Source: an uncultured Campylobacter sp.
GTDB lineage: Bacteria > Campylobacterota > Campylobacteria > Campylobacterales > Campylobacteraceae
DNA: 5,455 nt
Direction of reading: 5' to 3'
Assembly: GCF_938002845.1 (NCBI RefSeq)
Contig: NZ_CALKZP010000023.1
Span: forward strand, 1-5,455
Shown in pieces: positions 1-5,383 of the stretch; the first letter of the stretch is position 1; every line of letters begins with the position of its first letter. Below the pieces are notes generated by a model that did not search any database, was not told where the DNA came from, and worked only from the letters and a program-made list of their open reading frames with translations. The position numbers and the translations under genes were made by a program.

Positions 1-15
1 CTTAAAAATCTTCAA
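1..15 (-). CDS. Possible start of a divergent gene (5' end only)
   Basis: On the minus strand a TTG codon (bases 15-13) opens a frame reading M-K-I-F-K up to the window edge. An AAGGA Shine-Dalgarno lies on the same strand at bases 26-22, six bases before the TTG, which is ideal spacing. A perfect TATAAT box lies further upstream on that strand at 89-84. A gene transcribed away from recA would agree with the C. jejuni layout as I remember it, where the gene next to recA is divergent and lies near fliQ and murB. Only five codons are visible, so no product can be named. The true start could also lie beyond the window edge. Confidence 0.35.
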
Positions 16-62
16 ATTTTATCCTTTTTGCTCCGCTTTAAATTTCGCGCGCGGCGCGCAGC

Positions 63-91
63 TTGATTCCAAAATGTTGCGAAATTATAGT
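63..91 (+). promoter_or_regulatory. Candidate plus-strand promoter far upstream of recA
   Basis: TTGATT (63-68) and TATAGT (86-91) are separated by 17 bases and match the sigma-70 consensus at 4/6 and 5/6 positions. Transcription would start near base 98, more than 200 bases before recA. It could give either a long recA leader or a short separate RNA ending at the hairpin at 178-204. AT-rich DNA yields such matches by chance, so confidence is modest. Confidence 0.35.
84..89 (-). promoter_or_regulatory. -10 box (TATAAT) for the divergent gene
   Basis: The minus strand reads TATAAT exactly, preceded by CAC. No good -35 hexamer lies 17 bases upstream, which is common in Campylobacter, where sigma-70 promoters rely mostly on the -10 box and T-rich upstream DNA. 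Transcription would begin near base 77 and leave a leader of about 60 bases before the candidate TTG start. The box overlaps a plus-strand -10-like box, so both cannot be occupied at once. Confidence 0.35.
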
Positions 92-97
92 GAAATT

Positions 98-204
98 TTG
101 CTACAGCCCTCATAAAAATGCGGAATTTCTAAAGAAAAACGTGAAAAATTAAGCCCGTTTAAAAGGCTAAATTTAATGCTCTCCGCTTGCCGCGCAGAGC
201 TTTT
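98..204 (+). ncRNA. Possible short leader RNA or small RNA (speculative)
   Basis: This stretch lies between the candidate promoter at 63-91 and a terminator-like hairpin ending in TTTT. It has no open frame of useful length: the ATG at 118 is followed by a stop after four codons. A weak AGCC/GGCT hairpin (152-168) lies in the middle. I recognise no known RNA family here. The call rests only on the promoter plus terminator arrangement. Confidence 0.2.
178..204 (+). terminator. Terminator-like hairpin upstream of recA
   Basis: GCTCT (178-182) pairs with AGAGC (196-200). Inside this, CGC (184-186) pairs with GCG (192-194) across one C/C mismatch, leaving the loop TTGCC. The stem is followed directly by TTTT (201-204). 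This has the form of a short intrinsic terminator reading toward recA, so it could end a small RNA or attenuate read-through from upstream. The T run is short, so termination may be weak. Confidence 0.4.
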
Positions 205-220
205 ACGCTCCTTAAAAATT

Positions 221-248
221 TCAAATTCCGATGCCGCGCCGAATTTGA
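221..248. repeat. Inverted repeat TCAAATTC...GAATTTGA
   Basis: Two perfect 8-base arms (221-228 and 241-248) flank a GC-rich 12-base spacer. They lie about 30 bases upstream of the recA -10 box. A related palindrome, CAAATTTG (271-278), overlaps the extended -10 itself. The arms could be a regulator site or a hairpin. AAATTT words are very common in this genome, so chance is a real alternative. Confidence 0.4.
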
Positions 249-276
249 GCGAATAATCAAAAATTCATTTCAAATT

Positions 277-285
277 TGGTAAAAT
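277..285 (+). promoter_or_regulatory. Extended -10 promoter of the recA operon
   Basis: TGG followed by TAAAAT (280-285) makes an extended -10 box of the Campylobacter sigma-70 type. There is no clear -35 hexamer, and T-rich DNA lies upstream. Transcription would start near base 292, giving a leader of about 20 bases that carries the AAGGA Shine-Dalgarno at 303-307. This is the closest and best-placed promoter for recA and probably drives all five genes. I see no LexA-type SOS box, as expected for epsilonproteobacteria, which lack LexA. Confidence 0.5.
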
Positions 286-312
286 CAAGCGAATTTATTT
301 TTAAGGAAAAAC

Positions 313-1356
313 ATGGACGAGGGAAAGAAAAAGACGCTGGATGCGGCGCTAAAATCAATCGACAAAGCTTTCGGCAAGGGCACGCTCGTGCGGCTGGGCG
401 ATAAGCAGGTCGAGCCGATAGACGCCATCTCTACGGGCTCTGTAGGGCTTGACATCGCGCTTGGCATCGGTGGCGTGCCGAAGGGGCGTATCATTGAGGT
501 TTACGGGCCTGAGAGCTCGGGTAAGACGACGCTCACGCTTCATATCATCGCCGAGTGCCAAAAGGCGGGCGGAATTTGCGCATTCGTAGACGCCGAGCAC
601 GCGCTGGACGTCAAATACGCTTCAAATTTAGGCGTCGATACCGACAATCTCTACGTCAGCCAGCCCGACTTCGGCGAACAGGCGCTCGACATCGTAGAAA
701 CCTTAGCAAAGAGCGGCGCGATCGATCTTATCGTCGTAGATAGCGTCGCTGCGCTCACGCCGAAAAACGAGATCGAGGGCGATATGGGCGATCAGCACGT
801 AGGGCTTCAGGCGCGACTTATGAGCCAGGCGCTGCGTAAGCTCGCCGGCGTCGTGCATAAGATGAATACGACGGTGATCTTTATTAATCAAATCCGTATG
901 AAGATCGGTGCGATGGGCTACGGCACGCCAGAGACGACGACCGGCGGCAATGCGCTTAAATTTTACGCTTCGGTGCGCATCGATATACGCAAGATCGCTA
1001 CTTTGAAACAAAACGAAGAGAGCATCGGCAACCGCGCCAAGGTCAAAGTCGTGAAAAACAAAGTGGCGCCGCCGTTTAAGATCGCGGAATTTGACATAAT
1101 GTTCGGCAAGGGTATCAGCAAGGTGGGCGAGTTGATCGATTACGGCGTCAAGCTCGATATCGTCGATAAAAGCGGCGCATGGTTCAGCTACGGCGACACT
1201 AAGCTGGGTCAAGGTCGCGAAAATGCTAAAATTTATCTAGAGAATAACCCTGCCGTCGCTGAAGAGATCACGGCAAAAATCCGCGAGCAGATGGGTAGCG
1301 TAAATTTCAGCGCAGACGCGGACGATGAAGAAAATTTACAAAGTGGAGATGAATGA
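313..1356 (+). CDS. recA: Recombinase RecA
   Basis: RecA forms ATP-dependent filaments on single-stranded DNA in the cytoplasm and carries out homologous pairing and strand exchange in recombinational repair and natural transformation. The 347-residue protein is full length. It has a short N-terminal helix, the Walker A motif GPESSGKT (65-72, K71), the catalytic glutamate E95 in DAEHALD, Walker B LIVVD (139-143), loop L1 around 155-164 and loop L2 from NQIRMKIG (192-199) to TTTGGNA, with Q193 as the allosteric glutamine. The tail (335-347) is acidic, as is usual for RecA. The start ATG follows AAGGA (303-307) by five bases. It heads a tight operon and its TGA overlaps the eno start. No key residue is missing and no intein or frameshift is present. 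Confidence 0.98.
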   Translation: MDEGKKKTLDAALKSIDKAFGKGTLVRLGDKQVEPIDAISTGSVGLDIALGIGGVPKGRIIEVYGPESSGKTTLTLHIIAECQKAGGICAFVDAEHALDVKYASNLGVDTDNLYVSQPDFGEQALDIVETLAKSGAIDLIVVDSVAALTPKNEIEGDMGDQHVGLQARLMSQALRKLAGVVHKMNTTVIFINQIRMKIGAMGYGTPETTTGGNALKFYASVRIDIRKIATLKQNEESIGNRAKVKVVKNKVAPPFKIAEFDIMFGKGISKVGELIDYGVKLDIVDKSGAWFSYGDTKLGQGRENAKIYLENNPAVAEEITAKIREQMGSVNFSADADDEENLQSGDE

Positions 1357-2606
1357 TGATTTATATCGAAGATGTTTATGCGATAGAGGTGCTAGATAGC
1401 CGTGGCAACCCGACCGTGAAAGCGACCGTGGCTCTAAGCGACGGCACCGTAGCAAGCGCGATAGTCCCAAGCGGCGCAAGCACGGGCAAACGCGAGGCGC
1501 TGGAGCTTCGCGACGGGGGCGAGAGATACTGCGGCAAGGGCGTACTAAAGGCCGTTGAAAACGTAAATTCGCAGATCGCCGAAGCTGTGATCGGGCTGGA
1601 TGCATTTGATCAAAAGGCGCTTGATGATGAGATGAGAGAGCTTGACGGCACCGACAACTACTCAAATTTAGGCGCGAACGCCGTGCTTGGCGTATCTATG
1701 GCGATAGCGCGGGCAGCGGCCAAAAGCCTTGACGTGCCTTTGTATCGCTACCTGGGCGGCGCAAACGCTAGCGTACTGCCGGTGCCGATGTTTAATATCA
1801 TCAACGGCGGCGCGCACGCGAACAACAGCGTGGATTTTCAAGAATTTATGATTATGCCGTTTGGATTTGATAAATTTAGCGACGCATTGCGAGCGGCAAC
1901 TGAAATTTACCACACGCTAAAAGGTCTACTAAACGCGGCGGGTCACAGCACGGCGGTCGGCGACGAGGGCGGATTTGCGCCAAATTTAAACGATAACGAA
2001 GAGCCGATCAAACTCATCATGCAAGCTATCGAAAAAGCGGGCTACAAAGCGGGCGAGCAGATCAAGCTAGCTCTTGACGTCGCAGCTAGCGAGCTGTATG
2101 AAAACGGCAAATATAAACTAGAAGGCAAGGAATTTAGTAGCGAAGAGCTGACCCTGCGATACGCGCAGCTTTGCGAGAAGTATCCGATATTTTCGATCGA
2201 AGACGGCCTAAGCGAGGACGACTGGGCGGGCTGGGCGAAGCTAACGAGCAAGCTTGGCTCTAAAGTGCAGCTCGTGGGCGACGATCTTTTCGTAACGAAC
2301 GAGAAAATTTTGCGCGAAGGCATCGCCAAAGGCGTAGGTAACGCGATTTTGATCAAACCAAATCAAATCGGCACGGTTAGCCAAACTATGCAGACGATCC
2401 GCCTAGCACAGCGCAAAGGCTACCGCTGCGTGATGAGCCACAGAAGCGGCGAGAGCGAGGATAGCTTTATTGCAGACTTCGCCGTCGCGATGAATACGGG
2501 CCAAATCAAAACGGGCGCGACCTCAAGAAGCGAACGCAACGCCAAATACAACCGCCTGCTTGAGATCGAGCGCGAGACGGACGAGTTTTTAGGAAGCCGA
2601 ATTTAA
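1353..2606 (+). CDS. eno: Enolase (phosphopyruvate hydratase)
   Basis: Enolase interconverts 2-phosphoglycerate and phosphoenolpyruvate in glycolysis and gluconeogenesis. Campylobacters generally rely on the gluconeogenic direction. The 417-residue length is normal. Visible residues are the mobile loop SGASTG (40-45), H155 in GGAHAN, E164, the base E205 in GDEGGFAPN, Mg ligands D242, E283 (SIEDG) and D310 (GDD), the catalytic lysine K335 in the signature LIKPNQIGT, the SHRSGE motif (362-367) and K386. The start is ambiguous: ATG at 1353 overlaps recA as ATGA, and an immediate second ATG at 1356 gives one residue less. GGAG (1345-1348) is four bases from the first and seven from the second, so the second may be preferred. 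The overlap suggests translational coupling to recA. Confidence 0.98.
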   Translation: MMIYIEDVYAIEVLDSRGNPTVKATVALSDGTVASAIVPSGASTGKREALELRDGGERYCGKGVLKAVENVNSQIAEAVIGLDAFDQKALDDEMRELDGTDNYSNLGANAVLGVSMAIARAAAKSLDVPLYRYLGGANASVLPVPMFNIINGGAHANNSVDFQEFMIMPFGFDKFSDALRAATEIYHTLKGLLNAAGHSTAVGDEGGFAPNLNDNEEPIKLIMQAIEKAGYKAGEQIKLALDVAASELYENGKYKLEGKEFSSEELTLRYAQLCEKYPIFSIEDGLSEDDWAGWAKLTSKLGSKVQLVGDDLFVTNEKILREGIAKGVGNAILIKPNQIGTVSQTMQTIRLAQRKGYRCVMSHRSGESEDSFIADFAVAMNTGQIKTGATSRSERNAKYNRLLEIERETDEFLGSRI

Positions 2607-2607
2607 A

Positions 2608-3435
2608 ATGTTTTTTAAAAAAAAGTCCAAACGGGGCTTAAAAGGCGGCGCGCAGCGCCTCTATACGGACGGAGCGGATTATACGGATACGCAAGGCGGA
2701 TATTCAGACGCAGACTTTGACGAGGACGATTTTTTTGACGATGATGAATTTTATAGCGATGAAAATTTTGGCGGAAGCTTTAGCGAGGTAGAGGCTGGCT
2801 TCCGGAAAAATCGCAACGGAGCTTCGCGCGGTATAGACGAAACAGGCTCTGCCCCTGATGCCACAAGTGGTAACTCTAATTTAAGCGGCAAAAGCTTTGC
2901 TGCAAGCGGAAACTACGAAGGCAGCGCGCAAGCAGACGCGGGCTTTTACGGCGCAGAATTTATTGGGGGTGGCGATTTAAAGAATGCAGAATTATACGCG
3001 AAAGAAAACCACTTCCCAAACGACGCGGGTTTTGCGGCTCAAAGTGCAGACTACAGCTCTCAAGGCACGAGCTTTGCGGCGCAAGACATAAATCCTGCCA
3101 CGCAAGGATTTTCTTTTGCGCCGCAAAACGCAGATCCTGTCGCTAAAAAAGCTTTAAAAAAGCGTAAAAATTTAAAAGAACGGCTGAATTTTATCAATCC
3201 GTTTTCGCCGCTTAAGCAGATTTTTGCAGCTCTTGCGCTGATCGTCTGCGTCGTTTTTGCGGGCATCTTTGTGGGTGACGTGCTATTTGGCAAACGATCG
3301 TTTGAAGTGCTGCGCCAGCTGCAAAAAGAAAAGGCGTTTTTATTCACCGACGTCGAGCGGCTAAAAGAGGAAAACGCTGAGCTGCAAAAGCTTTATTTAG
3401 AGCGTCGCTCGCTCGATCCGGACCTTAAAAAATGA
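2608..3435 (+). CDS. FtsB/DivIC-like division protein with a long acidic N-terminal extension
   Basis: The C-terminal 95 residues fit the FtsB/DivIC (septum formation initiator) pattern: a basic stretch (179-192), one membrane segment (about 205-228) and a periplasmic coiled coil (about 230-268) with heptad leucines. FtsB-type proteins bridge FtsL and FtsQ in the divisome. C. jejuni has a gene at this place between eno and cgpA (Cj1671c by my recollection). FtsB is usually about 100 residues, whereas this protein has 275. The added cytoplasmic part has a basic start (KKKSKR), a strongly acidic Asp/Phe/Tyr block (34-53), a Ser/Gly/Ala/Asn-rich region and three 14-residue repeats (142-183). No in-frame ATG, GTG or TTG lies between the start and the membrane segment, so the extension must be translated. 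AGGAAG (2591-2596) lies 11 bases before ATG. The family call rests on topology and position, not on a strict motif. Confidence 0.72.
   Translation: MFFKKKSKRGLKGGAQRLYTDGADYTDTQGGYSDADFDEDDFFDDDEFYSDENFGGSFSEVEAGFRKNRNGASRGIDETGSAPDATSGNSNLSGKSFAASGNYEGSAQADAGFYGAEFIGGGDLKNAELYAKENHFPNDAGFAAQSADYSSQGTSFAAQDINPATQGFSFAPQNADPVAKKALKKRKNLKERLNFINPFSPLKQIFAALALIVCVVFAGIFVGDVLFGKRSFEVLRQLQKEKAFLFTDVERLKEENAELQKLYLERRSLDPDLKK
3031..3156 (+). repeat. Three tandem 14-residue repeats in the FtsB-like protein
   Basis: Units begin at 3031, 3073 and 3115, a 42-base period. They encode FAAQSADYSSQGTS, FAAQDINPATQGFS and the partly decayed FAPQNADPVAKKAL. The shared positions are F-A-[AP]-Q at the start and, in the first two units, Q-G-x-S at the end. 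The nucleotide copies have diverged, so the repeat is old or is kept at protein level. It sits in the cytoplasmic linker just before the basic juxtamembrane segment. Confidence 0.6.
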
Positions 3436-4622
3436 AAAAAATTTCTTTGCTAATTTTAGGTCTTTGCGCTTTTTTAAACGCAGAGAATTTAAATAGCGCA
3501 AATTCCAACGCTACGAAACCTAGCATCGTCGCGGTAAAAGAGCAAAATTCTACCGATTTGGCGATTAAAGAGCCAAAGACAGGTACACAAAGCCCAAGCG
3601 CTAAAAAGCAAGCTGTAATGAAACCTGAAACATCTAAAAGCCCTACCGCAGCAATGCAAAAAAGCGCCGCAGAAGCAAATTCTAGCGTCAAAGTAAGCGT
3701 CGCCAAAAAAGCCGTGAGCGCACAGCTCTCGCAGACCGAAAAAAAAGCTCCTGCGCCCAAAGCGGGCATCGGCGCTCCTTCGCAGGTCATTAAAACGGAG
3801 CTGAACTCTTCTGCGCAGCTTTCAGCTGCGACGCTTCCGCCTCCTGATGAGTTACCGATCGTGCCAGAAGTAAGCGAGCCAAATTCTACGATAGCGCAAA
3901 ATTTTAGGGCGGCACAGAATTCTACAGCGCAAAATTCTACGGTGCAAAACTCCACTATGCAACAAAACGCGCAATCTGCTCCGCAAAATTCCAATCCGGC
4001 GCAAAGCTCCGCCGCCACGTCGCAAAATACTCCCGCGCCTAAAAATTTTACGCAGCAAACCTTTGCGCTTCCCTCCGACGCCCTTACGATCGAAAGCTTA
4101 ATTGTGCGATATAGGGACGACGACGGGGCTCTGCATGAAAAGATCGTTGATATCAATCGCTCGATTGACTGGCACGATGATTTCGTGCTAAGCGCGAGCG
4201 CTAAACCCGCGCTACATAGGGCACTGGACGTCTCGGTTACTTCGACTGATCCAAATTTACAAAAGCAGGCCTCGCAAAGTGGCATCACGCCTAGCTTCGC
4301 GCCGCGTCTGGAGCTACCGCTAGAGACGCTTAAATTTGACAACGGATTAAAATTTGTCATCCGCAAAGACAGCGTGCAGCTCATCACCGCAGACGATTTC
4401 AAAAGCTCTGACGCAAACGCTTCGGGCACGCTTGAAGCGGAGTTTTGGCGTCAAGAGATCCCGCTTAGCGGCGCGAGCTTTGCTGTAAATATCGGTGGCT
4501 TTAGCGATATTAATGTCACTAAAGAGGACGGCTACTACCGCATCGGCGTGCGCTCGCGCGAGGGTAACCTCAGCATCAGACGCAAAGATGGCGGGTATTT
4601 GATCTACAAAAATTCTAATTAA
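3432..4622 (+). CDS. cgpA: Secreted AMIN-type glycoprotein, CgpA-like
   Basis: The 396-residue protein begins with a signal peptide (MKK, hydrophobic 4-15, likely cleavage after A17), so it is probably periplasmic. Residues 18-212 are low-complexity Ala/Ser/Gln/Asn/Pro/Lys sequence. Residues 215-396 are more ordered and beta-rich, and the last ~100 resemble an AMIN domain, a fold used for binding cell-wall or envelope components. Canonical D/E-x-N-x-S/T sequons occur at N39, N83, N125, N242, N329, N361 and N379. An eighth, N151, is spoiled by proline at -1. This matches the C. jejuni glycoprotein CgpA (Cj1670c), which I recall in the same position after eno and an FtsB-like gene. The ATG overlaps the previous stop (ATGA) with no clear Shine-Dalgarno, so translation is probably coupled. 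The name rests on synteny, the export signal and the sequons. The molecular role is unknown. Confidence 0.78.
   Translation: MKKISLLILGLCAFLNAENLNSANSNATKPSIVAVKEQNSTDLAIKEPKTGTQSPSAKKQAVMKPETSKSPTAAMQKSAAEANSSVKVSVAKKAVSAQLSQTEKKAPAPKAGIGAPSQVIKTELNSSAQLSAATLPPPDELPIVPEVSEPNSTIAQNFRAAQNSTAQNSTVQNSTMQQNAQSAPQNSNPAQSSAATSQNTPAPKNFTQQTFALPSDALTIESLIVRYRDDDGALHEKIVDINRSIDWHDDFVLSASAKPALHRALDVSVTSTDPNLQKQASQSGITPSFAPRLELPLETLKFDNGLKFVIRKDSVQLITADDFKSSDANASGTLEAEFWRQEIPLSGASFAVNIGGFSDINVTKEDGYYRIGVRSREGNLSIRRKDGGYLIYKNSN
3912..3956 (+). repeat. Three tandem 15-base units encoding [A/V]QNST
   Basis: Units at 3912-3926, 3927-3941 and 3942-3956 encode AQNST, AQNST and VQNST (residues 161-175). A degenerate MQQNA follows. 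Codons differ between units (cag/caa, aat/aac, tct/tcc, aca/acg/act), so this is not a recent perfect duplication. Each unit holds an N-S-T tripeptide but lacks the acidic residue at -2 that the C. jejuni PglB oligosaccharyltransferase prefers. Confidence 0.65.
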
Positions 4623-4631
4623 GGAGAGACT

Positions 4632-5261
4632 ATGACACATTTAGAGATTATGAAATTTCGCCACGCGTGCAAAATTTTTGACGAGAACAAAAAAATCGGT
4701 AAAGCCGATTTTGACGCCATTTTGCAGGCAGGCATCTTAGCACCTAGTTCTACGGGGCTAGAGCAATGGGACTTTTTGGTTGTGCAAAACAAGGCGCTGC
4801 GCGAGCAGATCCGCGAAAAATCGTGGAATCAGCCGCAGATCACCTCTTGCTCACATCTGGTCGTGATTTTAGCAAAGATCAAGGACATAAAGCTAGGAAG
4901 TGATTATATCGAGCGAATGATTACGCGTAAAAAAGATGAAGCGCCTAAATATATCGGCGACAGGCATAAATTTTATCAAGATTTTTTAAGCGGTTATTTT
5001 CACAACGACGATGAGGAGCTATTTAATTGGTCGCACGCGCAGTGCATGTTCGCAGCACTTGCGATGATGAACGAGGCTGCAAGCCGCAGCATCGACAGCT
5101 GCCCTATGGAGGGCTTTGATCGCGCGGCGCTCGGAGAGATTTTGAATCTAAAATGGAATGAGCGTCGCGTGGCGCTACTCGTGCCTTTCGGCTACCGCGT
5201 AAATCCACAGCCGCAAAAGATCCGCCGTAGCATGGATGACGTAGTAAAGTGGATCGAATAA
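4632..5261 (+). CDS. NAD(P)H-dependent flavin oxidoreductase (nitroreductase, NfsB/RdxA type)
   Basis: Members of this FMN-dependent family reduce nitroaromatics, quinones or other acceptors with NAD(P)H as homodimers in the cytoplasm. The 209-residue length is typical. Visible motifs are the FMN-phosphate site RHACK (10-14), APSSTGLEQW (37-46) in place of the usual PSS-x-x-x-QPW, the C-terminal half motif DSCPMEGFD (155-163) and FGYR (186-189) followed by the basic KIRR (196-199). The DSC...GFD stretch resembles H. pylori RdxA, and the EGFD is shared with E. coli NfsB. An AGGAG Shine-Dalgarno (4622-4626) overlaps the cgpA stop and lies five bases before ATG, so it is translated independently but very likely cotranscribed. 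The substrate cannot be read from sequence. A role in activating nitroimidazoles is possible but unproven. The gene seems additional to the core recA-eno-cgpA cluster. Confidence 0.87.
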   Translation: MTHLEIMKFRHACKIFDENKKIGKADFDAILQAGILAPSSTGLEQWDFLVVQNKALREQIREKSWNQPQITSCSHLVVILAKIKDIKLGSDYIERMITRKKDEAPKYIGDRHKFYQDFLSGYFHNDDEELFNWSHAQCMFAALAMMNEAASRSIDSCPMEGFDRAALGEILNLKWNERRVALLVPFGYRVNPQPQKIRRSMDDVVKWIE

Positions 5262-5268
5262 GCTGGCA

Positions 5269-5285
5269 AGCGCTTTTGAAGCGCT
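5269..5285. repeat. Short perfect hairpin after the nitroreductase stop
   Basis: AGCGCTT (5269-5275) and AAGCGCT (5279-5285) pair perfectly around the loop TTG, seven bases after the stop codon. No T tract follows, so it is unlikely to terminate alone. It may protect the 3' end of the operon message or help the larger hairpin that begins at the next base. Confidence 0.5.
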
Positions 5286-5369
5286 AAGCTTGAGGCGCAG
5301 TAAATTCCAAACCGAGTGCGAAAGCGCGGTACGCGCATTCTTAGGAATTTACCGCGCTTTAGCCTTTTT
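5286..5369 (+). terminator. Long-stem hairpin and T tract, probable operon terminator
   Basis: The arms 5286-5308 and 5344-5366 form a 23-position stem. Its core is TAAATTCC/GGAATTTA, perfectly complementary, and the outer part includes GCGC pairs. There are two mismatches (5289/5363 and 5299/5353) and three G-T wobbles. Inside, GAGTGCG (5314-5320) pairs with CGCATTC (5334-5340), so the whole 81-base stretch folds as one rod. The 3' arm runs into TTTTT (5365-5369). The stem is much longer than a usual intrinsic terminator, so it could also be a dispersed palindromic element that serves as a terminator. Confidence 0.6.
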
Positions 5370-5383
5370 CTCGCCCATAAATT

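Noticed and set aside
47..59. GC-rich palindromic stretch GCGCGCGGCGCGC as a terminator
   Set aside because: The two arms leave a single-base loop, and no T tract directly follows on either strand. It more likely reflects local composition.
703..1212. Minus-strand open frame of 169 codons inside recA
   Set aside because: It is a shadow of the highly conserved recA frame, with His/Asp/Arg-rich composition and no domain.
2611..2625. T6A8 run at the start of the FtsB-like gene, including an A-AAA-AAG slippery heptamer, as a phase-variation or frameshift site
   Set aside because: Campylobacter phase variation typically uses long G/C tracts. A -1 shift here would give only a peptide of roughly 30 residues, and no stimulatory structure is apparent.
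3427..3440. A6 before the ATGA junction as a -1 frameshift fusing the FtsB-like protein to CgpA
   Set aside because: The two frames are correctly related for a -1 shift, but the upstream lysine codon pair does not re-pair well. A fusion would also bury the signal peptide of an exported protein. Stop-start coupling explains the overlap more simply.
3440..3467. Lipoprotein signal in the CgpA-like protein (cysteine at residue 12)
   Set aside because: The residue before the cysteine is leucine rather than Gly/Ala/Ser, and the cysteine lies inside the hydrophobic core. A signal peptidase I site after A17 fits better.
3425..4429. Long minus-strand open frame (334 codons) opposite cgpA
   Set aside because: It encodes biased Cys/Phe/Ser/Ala-rich sequence that mirrors the Ala/Ser/Gln/Asn codons of the sense gene. 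It has no recognisable domain, and the plus-strand gene is well supported by its signal peptide, operon packing and ordered C-terminal half.
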